A stretch of 64,000 nt of DNA from Neomesorhizobium albiziae (GCF_900114255.1 NZ_FOSL01000023.1:1-64000), one strand, 5' to 3'. Positions 51,599-60,875 are shown, counted from the first letter of the stretch. Made by a program: numbers and translations. Notes: a model not told the origin generated them from the letters alone.

Positions 51599-52308
51599 CC
51601 GCTGGCGCCTCCCCGGGCGACAAATACATGGGTGAACGGACCGACATTGTACTCTTCGACAACATCCGCACGCTCTCGAAGCCAGAGGGCGGAGAGCTCG
51701 GCACCAGCGAATCCGGCACGAACGCTTGCCGGCGCATCGTGCAACGTCACGTCATTGCCGCCGACCGCCCACAAGAGCTTTGACAGCGTCAACGCCGCGG
51801 CGCACCGGCGCGGTTCGGTCGCCACCAATACCGGCGCAAGCACGTGCAGCCCGGCAAACAGCTTTGCCAGTGTGGCGTCGTCGAAATGATGGAGGAAAAG
51901 GTTGGCGGTGATCAGATCGAACTGGCGGTGGCCGTGTCGCGCAATCCATTCGAACACGTCCGCGGTGGCCACCTCGGTCCGCCAGCCAAGTCGCGTAAAT
52001 TCGGCAAGGCGCGCTCCGTTGATCAGATTGGCGCGGTCGAGCAATGTCAGTTCGACCGCCGGCCAGCGCCTTGCCAGTTTTCGCGCCAGGACCAGCATGA
52101 ATGCGCCGTCACCGGCTCCGATTTCCAGAATGCGGCGCGGCGGTTGCATGACATGGCGATGGAGCAGCCTGGTCATGATTCCAGCCTGAAACATCAACAT
52201 GTTGATGCGCCGCAGGTCGCGGCGCGACGCTACCGCCCGCGGATCGTCTCGCAAGAGCCCATCCAGAATTTCGGGCTCGACACGGCGAAAAGCGAGTTCG
52301 TCCGGCAT
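51595..52308 (-). CDS. SAM-dependent methyltransferase of the polyketide operon
   Basis: A 237-residue class I methyltransferase. The SAM-binding motif is ILEIGAGDGAFMLVLA, with the acidic residue after motif II in LTLLDRAN and motif III around FDLITANLFLHHFDD. It follows the type III PKS gene by six bases and overlaps the oxidoreductase gene. It probably O- or C-methylates the PKS product. The acceptor is unknown. Confidence 0.88.
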   Translation of the reverse strand: MPDELAFRRVEPEILDGLLRDDPRAVASRRDLRRINMLMFQAGIMTRLLHRHVMQPPRRILEIGAGDGAFMLVLARKLARRWPAVELTLLDRANLINGARLAEFTRLGWRTEVATADVFEWIARHGHRQFDLITANLFLHHFDDATLAKLFAGLHVLAPVLVATEPRRCAAALTLSKLLWAVGGNDVTLHDAPASVRAGFAGAELSALWLRERADVVEEYNVGPFTHVFVARGGASG

Positions 52309-52314
52309 CCCAAA

Positions 52315-53391
52315 TCAGCCTGCGGTCCGGAACATCATGGTCTCTGCCGTGAGACCCGGTCCAAATGCCATGGCGCAGCCACGCTGGCCGGGTCTGCCCT
52401 GTTTCAGCATTCTTTCGATCACGAACATCACCGTCGCCGACGACATGTTGCCATAGTCGTGCAACACCCCGCGCGATGCGTCGAGAGCTCGTGGGTCAAG
52501 ATCCAGCGCACGCTCGACCGCATCGAGAACGGAACGGCCGCCTGGATGCACCGCCCAGAGATCGACATCCCCGACCGCGACATCGGCAAAAATTTCGCCT
52601 GCCCGGGAGCCCAACGTTTCGTTTATCGCGCCTGGGACCTGCCCGGAAAGCACCATGTCGAATCCATTGTCGTGGATACTCCACGTCATCAATTGCCGGC
52701 CTTGCGGGGCGACAACGGCGCAAAAGGTATCGAGTTGCAGGCCATGCGCTTCGGCGGTGACCAGCGCTGCCGCGCAGCCATCGCCCCATAGGCAGAAGGA
52801 CAGCAGCTTTTCCAGGTCGGCGGTTTCCTTGAGATGCAGCGTGCAGATTTCGACATCTACGATGAGAACGCGCGCTTCAGCGTCCGAACGGACGATATGG
52901 CGCGCAAGTTTCAGCGCGTTGATGGCCGCGTAGCAGCCCATGAAACCAATGATGGTGCGTTCGACCGCGTCGCGCAGCCCGCAGCGCGCGACCAGTTCGA
53001 GATCGATGCCGGGTGCTGAAAAGCCGGTGCAGGTGGTGACGATCAGATGGGTGATGCGGCTGCGATCCTCATCTTGGAGAAGCCGGTCGACTGCCTGCTT
53101 GGCCAGTTGCGGCGCCGCCGCCTCGTAAAGCTCCATGCGCTTGGCGGTGCCGGGAAAGGCGCCTCGGCGGAACAAGCCTGCGGCGTCGAGCGTCGCACCT
53201 TCAGGATCGCTGGCGGGTTCGAAACAGGAATAGCGGCGTGCGATGCCTGCACGGTCAGCCATTCTGACGAAGATGGACCGCTGGCGCGGCTCTCGCTCGA
53301 GCATCGAAGCGGCAAAACTCAGGAAAAAACGATGCACTTCATAGCGAGGCGCAGCGGTCGCGACACGATTAAGATAGGCATTTGGCGGCAT
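52315..53391 (-). CDS. Type III polyketide synthase
   Basis: A 358-residue homodimeric ketosynthase of the chalcone/stilbene/alkylresorcinol-synthase superfamily, which extends an acyl-CoA starter with malonyl-CoA and cyclises it. The full catalytic triad is present: Cys153 in GFMGCYAAINAL, His282 in WAVHPGGRSVLDAVE and Asn315 in HDYGNMSSATVMFV. CTGFSAPGIDLELVARCGL is the usual bacterial signature. The ATG at 53391 follows GAGGAG at good spacing. It is the first gene of a three-gene operon with a methyltransferase and an FAD oxidoreductase. The product cannot be named from sequence; alkylresorcinol, alkylpyrone or a related aromatic is plausible. Confidence 0.93.
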   Translation of the reverse strand: MPPNAYLNRVATAAPRYEVHRFFLSFAASMLEREPRQRSIFVRMADRAGIARRYSCFEPASDPEGATLDAAGLFRRGAFPGTAKRMELYEAAAPQLAKQAVDRLLQDEDRSRITHLIVTTCTGFSAPGIDLELVARCGLRDAVERTIIGFMGCYAAINALKLARHIVRSDAEARVLIVDVEICTLHLKETADLEKLLSFCLWGDGCAAALVTAEAHGLQLDTFCAVVAPQGRQLMTWSIHDNGFDMVLSGQVPGAINETLGSRAGEIFADVAVGDVDLWAVHPGGRSVLDAVERALDLDPRALDASRGVLHDYGNMSSATVMFVIERMLKQGRPGQRGCAMAFGPGLTAETMMFRTAG

Positions 53392-53671
53392 CTGGCAGCT
53401 CCTCACTTGCCCCGATCGCTAAAAGCCGACGCCGATCCGGTGCCGCGGCCCACGTTGTTTGTGCGGCCGTACTTTGCTTCGCACCCTAACACGAGAAAGC
53501 CCGCCATCGGCTAACGCTGACCGCTGCCGGTTTCGTCCCGGACATATGGACGCGTAACAGCGACAGGGGGTTGCCTAGGGCTTCCTGCCAAACAAGCCAA
53601 ATGCCGCACGTTGCGGAACCGGTGGGAGAACCCCTTTGACAACCTCTCTCACTCGTGCTGAATTGGAACAA
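53392..53671. other. Divergent promoter region
   Basis: Together with the adjacent operator this region separates the minus-strand polyketide operon from the plus-strand regulator gene. It must contain both promoters. No RNA gene or further ORF was recognised here. Confidence 0.4.
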
Positions 53672-53682
53672 TGGTCAGACCA
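53672..53682. promoter_or_regulatory. FadR/GntR-type operator TGGTCAGACCA
   Basis: A perfect 11-bp palindrome TGGTC-A-GACCA lies 51 bases before the preferred start codon of the FadR-type regulator. It matches the TGGTCnGACCA core known for FadR-subfamily regulators. The simplest reading is autoregulation of the 53733 gene and its downstream catabolic genes. A looser GATCGGTCAC half-site follows. Confidence 0.65.
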
Positions 53683-53732
53683 ATTAGATCGGTCACGTCT
53701 TGAGTTTAACGTCCCTTCCCCCGATCCACACG

Positions 53733-54434
53733 ATGTCGCGCGACGACGCGGTGTTGAAGGCGTTGGTGGATTTCGTTGCCCACGAAAGCCTTGCGCCGGG
53801 CGATCGGCTGCCGACCGAGCGTATCCTTTCAGAACGGCTCAAGGTGAGCCGCACGACGGTGCGTGAGGCGTTGACGCGATGGGAAGGGCTCGGCCTTGTC
53901 GAGCGGCGACAAGGCAGCGGCACCTACCTGAAGGCTGCCGTGTCGCGCGACATGTTGCACCTGCCGCTGACGCTCGCTTCCGGCAATGATTTTCGCAGCC
54001 TGATGCACACTCTGGAAATCCGCCGTGGGCTCGAGGCGGAAGCTGCAGCACTTTGCGCAAAGCGGGCCGGGCCGTCCGAGCTCGCCTTCATCCGCGAAAA
54101 GCTCGAGGCGATGGAAGAAAGCTTCCACCGGCGCGACGGCATGTCATCTGAAGAAGACTGGGATTTCCACCAGGCGATCTACCAGGCATCGGGAAATCCG
54201 TTGTTTGCGCAGATTATCGCCGCCATGCACGAAATGTTCCACCGCTTTTGGGAGCACCCGCTCGGCGTCCACGATTTCGGCCACGCCAGCTTCCCCTATC
54301 ACCGCACGATCTACGAACGCGTGGCCGCCCACGATGCCGAAGGCGCGCGTGCCGAAGCGCTGAAGCTCATCGCCACCGTCGAAGCCGATCTGAAACGCGG
54401 CGCCGCCAATCTGAACCTGCCAGGCCTGACATGA
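53733..54434 (+). CDS. FadR-subfamily GntR transcriptional regulator
   Basis: A 233-residue regulator with an N-terminal winged helix (about 1-70; LPTERILSERLKVSRTTVRE and WEGLGLVERRQGSGTYLK) and a C-terminal FCD effector domain (about 90-225) with acidic and histidine residues that may bind metal and ligand (EIRRGLEAEAAALCA, DWDFHQAIYQASGNP). A TGGTCAGACCA operator is upstream. A TTG at 53700 would extend it by 11 residues. Its stop codon overlaps the next gene's ATG, so regulator and enzyme are translationally coupled. Confidence 0.9.
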   Translation: MSRDDAVLKALVDFVAHESLAPGDRLPTERILSERLKVSRTTVREALTRWEGLGLVERRQGSGTYLKAAVSRDMLHLPLTLASGNDFRSLMHTLEIRRGLEAEAAALCAKRAGPSELAFIREKLEAMEESFHRRDGMSSEEDWDFHQAIYQASGNPLFAQIIAAMHEMFHRFWEHPLGVHDFGHASFPYHRTIYERVAAHDAEGARAEALKLIATVEADLKRGAANLNLPGLT

Positions 54435-55618
54435 ACGAACACCCGATCCGATCGGACCATGACTATCTCGCGGAAGCAGCGACCCTGCTCGCCCATGACG
54501 AGCCGTTTCCGGGCGGCGCCGTGGTGCCGCCGATCTACCAGACGTCGCTGTTCACCTTCGACAGTTATGCCGAAATGGCCGACACTTTCGCCGGGCGGCG
54601 GAAACAGCCGATCTATTCGCGCGGTGATAACCCGACGGTGATGGAGTTCGAGGCGCGTATTGCTGCACTCGAAGGCGCGGAAGCGGCGCGTGGCTTTTCC
54701 AGCGGCATGGCGGCGATCAGCGCGACGGTGCTCGCCTTCGTCGGCGCAGGTGAACGCATTGTCGCGGTGCGCAACTGCTACGGCGACGCCTACCGGCTGT
54801 TCGAACGCCTGCTGCCGCATCTCGGCATCAAGATCGATTACGTCGACGGCAGCGACCCGGATGCCGTCGCGGCAGCGCTACCCGGCGCGAAACTGCTCTA
54901 TCTCGAGAGCCCGACATCCATGGTGTTCGACCTGCAGGACATCGGGCTTTACGCCAGAATGGCGCGCCAGCATGGAGCCATCACCACGATCGACAATTCC
55001 TGGGCTACTCCACTGTTCCAGAAGCCGATCGCCCACGGTATCGATCTCGTACTGCATTCGGCCTCGAAATATCTCGGCGGTCACAGCGATACCGTCGCCG
55101 GCGTCGTTGCAGGTTCGGCGGACCTCATCAAACAGATCAACGAACGCACCTATTCCTATCTCGGTGCTAAGCTTTCACCCTTCGAGGCATGGCTCTTGCT
55201 GCGCGGCCTCAGAACCCTGCCGTTGCGCCTGCCGCACCATATGCGCAGCGCTCTCACCATCGCCGAGCGGCTGAAGGACCATGTGAGCGTCGAGCGGGTG
55301 ATCCATCCGGCCTGGTCGAACCATCCGGGCAAAGCGACGCTTGCCGGCTATTCCGGGCTGTTCTCCTTCGAGGTCAGCGAAGAAATCGACATTCCCGCGC
55401 TGGTGGATGAACTGAAACTTTTCCGCATCGGCGTCAGCTGGGGTGGTCACGAAAGCCTGGTGGTGCCTGCGCTCGCCTCGCTGCAGCAGACGCCGGACGC
55501 CAACTCAATCGGACGCTTCGGCGTCAGCCCGCGGCTTGTCCGGCTGCATGTCGGGCTGGAGCACGTCGAGGACCTCTGGACAGACCTTCAACAAGCGCTC
55601 GAACGAGCCAGAAAATAA
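54431..55618 (+). CDS. Cys/Met-metabolism PLP-dependent enzyme
   Basis: A 395-residue enzyme of the cystathionine gamma-synthase/beta-lyase/methionine gamma-lyase family. Signatures are YSRGDNPTVMEFEARIAALE, the glycine-rich GFSSGMAAISATVLAFVGAG, TIDNSWATPLFQKP and the PLP lysine Lys213 in SASKYLGGHSDTVAG. Reaction type (C-S or C-N lyase, or synthase) cannot be fixed by eye. Its start overlaps the regulator stop codon by four bases, and a sugar-type ABC importer follows, so it probably degrades an imported compound. Confidence 0.88.
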   Translation: MNEHPIRSDHDYLAEAATLLAHDEPFPGGAVVPPIYQTSLFTFDSYAEMADTFAGRRKQPIYSRGDNPTVMEFEARIAALEGAEAARGFSSGMAAISATVLAFVGAGERIVAVRNCYGDAYRLFERLLPHLGIKIDYVDGSDPDAVAAALPGAKLLYLESPTSMVFDLQDIGLYARMARQHGAITTIDNSWATPLFQKPIAHGIDLVLHSASKYLGGHSDTVAGVVAGSADLIKQINERTYSYLGAKLSPFEAWLLLRGLRTLPLRLPHHMRSALTIAERLKDHVSVERVIHPAWSNHPGKATLAGYSGLFSFEVSEEIDIPALVDELKLFRIGVSWGGHESLVVPALASLQQTPDANSIGRFGVSPRLVRLHVGLEHVEDLWTDLQQALERARK

Positions 55619-55645
55619 CGTCAACCAAAAAAATGGGAGAGTGAC

Positions 55646-56923
55646 ATGAGGACATACAAACTACTGCTCGCCGCAGCGGCGGGACTGGGCTTGCAGGCAT
55701 CGGCAGCACTCGCCGATTCCACAATTAAGATGGTGGAGGTGATTACCAGCCCGCCGCGCACCGAGTTCATCAAGAAGCAGATCGCCGAGTTTGAGGCGGC
55801 AAATCCGGGCGTAAAGGTGGAACTCGTTTCTCTGCCATGGGGACAGGCCTTCGAAAAGTTCCTGACCATGGTGCAGGCAGGCGACACACCGGACATCGTG
55901 GAAATGCCGGAACGCTGGATGGCGCTCTACGGCAACAACGGCCAACTGGAGGATCTTGGGCCCTATATGGCCAACTGGCCGGATGTCGCGACGCTCGGCG
56001 AGCGCGCCAAGCAGTTCGGTTCGACCGTAGGCGGCAAGCAGTACATGATCCCCTACGGCTATTATCTGAAGGCGATGTTCTGGAACAAGAAGCTGTTCAA
56101 GGAAGCCGGCCTCGACCACGCGCCGGCGACGCTCGACGAATTCGTCTCATCCGCCAAGAAGATTTCCGCGATCCCCGGCAAATATGGCTACTGCCTGCGC
56201 GGCGGTCCTGGCGCCACCTTCGGCATGAACATGTTCATGAACATCGCCAACGGCAAAGGCGGCTATTTCAACGAAGACGGCACAGCGATCATCAATGAGC
56301 CGGGCTCCGTGAAAGGCCTCGAAATGCTGGCCGAGATGTACAAGGACGGCTCCGCGCCGAAGGATTCCGTGACCTGGGGCTTCAATGAGACCGTCACCGG
56401 CTTCTATTCCGGCACCTGCGCCATGCTCGACCAGGATCCGGACGCGTTGATCGGCGTTGCCGAGAAGATGAGCAAGGACGATTTCGCGGTAGCTCCCGTG
56501 CCGGCCGGTCCAAACGGCAAATCCTATCCGACGCTCGGTTATGCCGGCTGGGCGATGTTTGCCGATTCCGAGGTCAAGGAAGACAGCTGGAAGCTGATGG
56601 CTTCGCTGCTGTCGCCGAAGGCGAACATCGAATGGGCGAAAATGGTCGGCGTGCTGCCGATCCACAACGGCGCCGAACAGGACGCCTATTTCAAGTCGGA
56701 ACAGTTCAAGGGCTGGTTCGACGAGTTGAACGGCGGGGACAAGTACGAATTCGTGACACCGCCGACGCATCTGGAAAACCTCGGCAATTTTGTCGACCAG
56801 ATCGCCATCAAGGGCTTCCAGGAAGTGCTGCTTGGAAAGCGCGCAGCCAAGGAGGTTGCCGACGAATGGGCTGCCTACCTGACCAAGGAACAACAGGACT
56901 GGATGGCGGCGAACAAGAAGTAA
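55646..56923 (+). CDS. Carbohydrate-type ABC transporter binding protein
   Basis: A 425-residue periplasmic solute-binding protein of family 1 (MalE-like). It has a Sec signal peptide ending at ALADS, the segment FEAANPGVKVELVSLPWGQA and the closing VADEWAAYLTKEQ. The ligand is not predictable, and the neighbouring PLP enzyme hints at an amino-sugar or amino-acid conjugate. It begins 28 bases after the PLP gene. A repeat element lies between it and the first permease gene. Confidence 0.9.
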   Translation: MRTYKLLLAAAAGLGLQASAALADSTIKMVEVITSPPRTEFIKKQIAEFEAANPGVKVELVSLPWGQAFEKFLTMVQAGDTPDIVEMPERWMALYGNNGQLEDLGPYMANWPDVATLGERAKQFGSTVGGKQYMIPYGYYLKAMFWNKKLFKEAGLDHAPATLDEFVSSAKKISAIPGKYGYCLRGGPGATFGMNMFMNIANGKGGYFNEDGTAIINEPGSVKGLEMLAEMYKDGSAPKDSVTWGFNETVTGFYSGTCAMLDQDPDALIGVAEKMSKDDFAVAPVPAGPNGKSYPTLGYAGWAMFADSEVKEDSWKLMASLLSPKANIEWAKMVGVLPIHNGAEQDAYFKSEQFKGWFDELNGGDKYEFVTPPTHLENLGNFVDQIAIKGFQEVLLGKRAAKEVADEWAAYLTKEQQDWMAANKK

Positions 56924-56935
56924 GCGCCTGTTTTT

Positions 56936-57061
56936 CCTTCTCCCCGTTCACGGGGAGAAGGCGGCCCGATAGGGCCGGATGAGGGGCTGCTCTACTCGAA
57001 AAGCCCTGGTGCTGCCCCTCACTGTCCCGCCGGACATCTCTCCCCGTAAACGGGAGGGGGA
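56936..57061. repeat. Rhizobial palindromic repeat element inside the ABC operon
   Basis: It begins with CCTTCTCCCCG/CGGGGAGAAGG, a perfect hairpin, continues with a GGCGGCCCGATAGGGCCGGA core and ends with CTCTCCCCGT/ACGGGAGGGG. The element has the layout of mosaic intergenic repeats common in rhizobia. It sits between the binding-protein and permease genes, where it may lower downstream expression or stabilise the upstream message. Confidence 0.75.
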
Positions 57062-57082
57062 CGTAAATCGCGAGCGACCTCA

Positions 57083-58006
57083 ATGACCTACGCCGTGTCA
57101 GAAATCAGAGCTCCGGGAAAGCCGCGCCGCAAGGGTTTTTCTTCTGCCGCGGTGGAGCCATGGCTTTATCTCAGCCCGGCCCTAGTGCTTCTGGTAACGG
57201 TGCTTCTGGTGCCGCTGATCGTCGGCATCGGCTACTCCTTCCGCAAGTTCTCCGCCTTCAAGTCGGAATTTGTGGGGCTCGGCCAATACAAGGCGATGCT
57301 CAGCGATGCGGTACTCGGCCAGGCGTTGATCAACACCGTGTGGTGGACCGTCGCCAGCCTGGTGCTGCAGTTCTTCCTCGGGTTGGGGCTGGCGCTGCTC
57401 CTCGACCGCCATTTCGTCGGCCGCCGCATCGTGCAGGCGGTGGTCTTCCTGCCCTGGGCGGTGCCGTCATTTCTCTCCGGCCTCACCTGGGGCTGGCTCT
57501 TCAATCCAATCGTCGGCCCCCTGCCCCACTGGCTTTACGCGCTGGGGCTGAAGGCCGAACCGACGAACATCCTTTCCGACCCCGCCACAGCCATGTGGGG
57601 ACCGATCATCGCCAATGTCTGGTTCGGAATACCGTTTTTTGCGATCACTCTTCTCGCCGCGCTGAAGTCGATCCCGTCGGAACTGCATGAGGCTGCAGCG
57701 ATCGACGGCGCCACGCCATGGCAGCGCTTCACCAAGGTGACATTGCCGTTCCTGGCGCCCACAATCGCCATCACCGTGATGCTGCGGACGATCTGGATCG
57801 CCACCTTCGCCGACCTGATCTACGTGATGACCGAAGGCGGACCTGCCGGCTCCACCAACACGGTTGCCACCTACATCTATGTCAGTGCGTTCAAGTCGCT
57901 GGACAAGGGTTACGCCTCGGCAATCGCCGTGCTGCTGCTCCTGCTGCTGATCCTCTACGCGGTGGTGCTGATCCGCATCCGCCGCTCACTGGTGGATTAC
58001 GCCTGA
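57083..58006 (+). CDS. Carbohydrate-type ABC permease 1 (MalF-like)
   Basis: A 307-residue inner-membrane permease with six transmembrane segments. The EAA loop reads EAAAIDGATPWQRFTKVTLPFL. It pairs with the MalG-like permease and the MalK-like ATPase that follow. It overlaps the next gene by one base (TGATG). The N-terminal 30 residues are basic and cytosolic. Confidence 0.92.
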   Translation: MTYAVSEIRAPGKPRRKGFSSAAVEPWLYLSPALVLLVTVLLVPLIVGIGYSFRKFSAFKSEFVGLGQYKAMLSDAVLGQALINTVWWTVASLVLQFFLGLGLALLLDRHFVGRRIVQAVVFLPWAVPSFLSGLTWGWLFNPIVGPLPHWLYALGLKAEPTNILSDPATAMWGPIIANVWFGIPFFAITLLAALKSIPSELHEAAAIDGATPWQRFTKVTLPFLAPTIAITVMLRTIWIATFADLIYVMTEGGPAGSTNTVATYIYVSAFKSLDKGYASAIAVLLLLLLILYAVVLIRIRRSLVDYA

Positions 58007-58854
58007 TGATCGCCGGCCGCTCCCTCACCTCACGCGTTGCCGGCGGCTTCGGCCTCTATCTGGCGATCGGCGCCTATGTGGTGTTTGCGCTGTTCCCATT
58101 GTTCTGGACGCTGAAGATTTCGGTGACGCCGCAGTCGCTGCTTTATTCCGAAGGCATCACCTTCTGGCCTTCAAAGGCGACATTCGAAAACTACGTCTCC
58201 GTGTTCAAGGCGACCGACTTTCCCCGCTATTTCCTCAACAGCGTCATCGTTTCGGTGACGACGGCCGCGATCGTCACCGTCATCGCTTCGGCCGCGGGGT
58301 ATGCGATGTCGCGCTTTTCCTTCCGGGGCAAGACGGCGGTCGCACTGATGCTGCTTTTGACGCAGACCTTTCCGCTGGTGATGGTGATCCCGCCGATCTA
58401 CCGCATCATGGCGCAGATCGGCCTCATCAACAGCCTGACCGGGCTGATCATCATCTACACCGCCTTCAACATCGCCTTCGCGACATTCCTGATGCAGTCT
58501 TTCTTCGACGGCATTCCGAAAGATCTCGAGGAGGCCGCGATGATCGACGGCTGCACGCGCCAGCAGGCGCTGAGGCGCATCATCATTCCACTGACGTTGC
58601 CGGGCATGGGCGCGACACTCGGCTTTGTCTTCACCGCCGCCTGGAGCGAACTTCTCTTCGCGCTGATGCTGATTTCGAGTGACGGACAGAAAACCTTCGC
58701 GGTCGGGCTCCTGACCTTCATCGGCAAGTTCGCGGTCGACTGGGGTCAGATGATGGCGGCCTCGATCCTGGCGTTGATCCCGGCCTGCCTCTTCTTCGCA
58801 TTCCTGCAACGCTATCTCGTCACCGGCCTCACCGCCGGCGCCGTCAAAGGATAG
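58006..58854 (+). CDS. Carbohydrate-type ABC permease 2 (MalG-like)
   Basis: A 282-residue inner-membrane permease with six transmembrane segments and the EAA loop EEAAMIDGCTRQQALRRIIIPL. It forms the transmembrane core with permease 1. The start at 58006 shares a base with the stop codon of permease 1. The ATPase gene begins six bases after its stop codon. Confidence 0.92.
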   Translation: MIAGRSLTSRVAGGFGLYLAIGAYVVFALFPLFWTLKISVTPQSLLYSEGITFWPSKATFENYVSVFKATDFPRYFLNSVIVSVTTAAIVTVIASAAGYAMSRFSFRGKTAVALMLLLTQTFPLVMVIPPIYRIMAQIGLINSLTGLIIIYTAFNIAFATFLMQSFFDGIPKDLEEAAMIDGCTRQQALRRIIIPLTLPGMGATLGFVFTAAWSELLFALMLISSDGQKTFAVGLLTFIGKFAVDWGQMMAASILALIPACLFFAFLQRYLVTGLTAGAVKG

Positions 58855-58859
58855 GCTCG

Positions 58860-59930
58860 ATGGCTTCGGTATCGCTCGAAAAAGTCCAGAAGAACTATGG
58901 CACGTTCAACGTGCTGCAGGCCGTCGACCTGGAAATCGCAGACGGCGAATTCGTCGTTCTGGTCGGGCCGTCCGGCTGTGGAAAGTCAACATTGTTGCGC
59001 ATGATCGCCGGACTGGAGGAAGTTACCGCCGGCGAAATCCGCATCGGCGAACGGATCGTCAACGACGTGGCGCCGAAGGACCGCGACATTGCCATGGTGT
59101 TCCAGTCCTACGCGCTCTATCCGCATATGAATGTCGCCGACAATATGGGATTCAGTCTGACGTTACGGAAAACCGCAGGAAAAACGATCGGCGAGCGCGT
59201 CAACGGTGCGGCAAACCGGCTTGGCCTCGACAATTTTCTCGGCCGCCTGCCGCGCCAGCTCTCCGGCGGCCAGCGCCAGCGGGTTGCCATGGGCCGCGCC
59301 ATCGTTCGCGACCCGAAAGTGTTCCTGTTCGATGAACCGCTCTCCAATCTCGACGCCAAGCTGCGCGTCCATATGCGCACCGAGATCAAGGCGCTGCACC
59401 AGCAACTGAAAACCACCTCGGTCTACGTCACTCACGACCAGACCGAAGCAATGACCATGGCCGACCGCATCGTCGTCATGCATGACGGCGTGGTGCAGCA
59501 GGTCGGCGCGCCGCTTGACCTCTACGACCTGCCGGCCAACATGTTCGTGGCCGGGTTCATCGGCTCGCCCGGCATGAATTTTCTGCCGGCCACGATCAGG
59601 CGGACAGACAGCGGAGCGCACGCGGTGCTCGCTGACGGGCAGAGCCTGCCGGTGCTCATTGATCTTCCCTTAAGCGATGGCGAGACGGTGACTGTCGGGC
59701 TGCGCCCCGAGCACATCAAACTCGCGGCAGAAGGCGGGCTTGCCGCCCAGGTAGAGGTTGTCGAGCCGCTCGGCCTTTCCACGCAATTCTACGCGCAAAT
59801 GGCCGGCCAGCAGATCTGCGTCTTTGCGATGGGGCGCCTGGCGGTGTCGCCCGGCGACCAGGTCAAGCTGTCAGCCGAGGCGGGCGACCTTCATCTCTTC
59901 GATCCGAAGACTGGAGAGCGGATCGGTTAG
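58860..59930 (+). CDS. Carbohydrate-type ABC ATPase (MalK/UgpC-like)
   Basis: A 356-residue ABC ATPase. Walker A is GPSGCGKSTLLRMIAGL, the signature is LSGGQRQRVAMGRAIV, Walker B is VFLFDEPLSNLD and the H-loop is in VYVTHDQTEAMT. The C-terminal 120 residues form the TOBE/MOP regulatory region (VGLRPEHIKLA). It energises the importer formed by the two permeases. A 171-base gap then separates it from the amino-acid ABC genes. Confidence 0.95.
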   Translation: MASVSLEKVQKNYGTFNVLQAVDLEIADGEFVVLVGPSGCGKSTLLRMIAGLEEVTAGEIRIGERIVNDVAPKDRDIAMVFQSYALYPHMNVADNMGFSLTLRKTAGKTIGERVNGAANRLGLDNFLGRLPRQLSGGQRQRVAMGRAIVRDPKVFLFDEPLSNLDAKLRVHMRTEIKALHQQLKTTSVYVTHDQTEAMTMADRIVVMHDGVVQQVGAPLDLYDLPANMFVAGFIGSPGMNFLPATIRRTDSGAHAVLADGQSLPVLIDLPLSDGETVTVGLRPEHIKLAAEGGLAAQVEVVEPLGLSTQFYAQMAGQQICVFAMGRLAVSPGDQVKLSAEAGDLHLFDPKTGERIG

Positions 59931-60101
59931 ATACTTATCCAGCGGGTTCAGGCAGCATGGATTCGCCGGCCATGAGAATGACATTCCCAAAACCTCTCAT
60001 TCTCGAAAAATTTTTGCTTAGCCTTCGGCCTGCACATTTGCGACATTAGCGCCGTTGAATGATCGGCATTTCGCCGGACACGTTTCAGGATTCAAAAGAC
60101 A

Positions 60102-60875
60102 ATGAACTGGTTGAAATCGCTGCTCGTCGCAGGAACCGTGCAGGTCCTTGCCGTCACTTCGGCCTTTGCCGGAGCGAACCTCGAGCAAATCAAGTCGTCA
60201 GGCGTCTTCAAGATCGGTACGGAGGGCACCTACGCGCCCTTCACCTACCACGAGCCGGGCGGCGCTCTGGTCGGCTTCGACGTAGAGATCGGCCAGGAGA
60301 TCGCCAAGCGGCTCGGCGTCAAGGCGGAATTCCTCGAAGGCAAATGGGACGGACTGATCGCCGGGCTCGATGCCAACCGCTATGACGCGGTCATCAACCA
60401 GGTCGGCATCACCGAGCAGCGCAGGCAGAAATACGATTTCTCCGATCCGTACATCGCTTCGAAAGCGGTGCTGATCGTGCGCGGCGACAATGAAGAGGTC
60501 AAAGGCTTCGCCGATCTCAAGGGCAAGAAGTCTGCCCAGTCGCTGACCAGCAACTTCGGCAAGATCGCCGAAAAGAATGGCGCCGAACTGGTCGGCACTG
60601 ACGGTTTCGACCAGTCCATCCAGCTCGTGCTCAACGGCCGCGCCGACGCCACCATCAACGACAGCCTGTCCTTCCTCGACTTCAAGAAGCACAAGCCGGA
60701 CGCCAATGTGAAGATCGCCGCGCAGGAGGAAAACGCCGATTATTCCGGCATCATCATCCGTAAGGGCGAACCGGAACTGCTCGAGGCGATCAACAAGGCG
60801 CTGGCAGAGATCAAGGCCGACGGCACCTATCAGAAAATCTCCGACAAATATTTCGGTCAGGACGTTTCGCAGTAA
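60102..60875 (+). CDS. Polar amino-acid ABC binding protein (cystine-type)
   Basis: A 257-residue periplasmic binding protein of family 3 (FliY/TcyJ-like). The signal peptide ends near SAFAG. Ligand-binding features are GTEGTYAPFTYHEPGGALVG, LDANRYDAVINQVGITEQRR and the closing TYQKISDKYFGQDVSQ. Resemblance is to cystine or cysteine binders, which fits the Cys/Met PLP enzyme upstream, but this is a pattern reading. It starts 171 bases after the sugar ABC ATPase gene. Confidence 0.9.
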   Translation: MNWLKSLLVAGTVQVLAVTSAFAGANLEQIKSSGVFKIGTEGTYAPFTYHEPGGALVGFDVEIGQEIAKRLGVKAEFLEGKWDGLIAGLDANRYDAVINQVGITEQRRQKYDFSDPYIASKAVLIVRGDNEEVKGFADLKGKKSAQSLTSNFGKIAEKNGAELVGTDGFDQSIQLVLNGRADATINDSLSFLDFKKHKPDANVKIAAQEENADYSGIIIRKGEPELLEAINKALAEIKADGTYQKISDKYFGQDVSQ

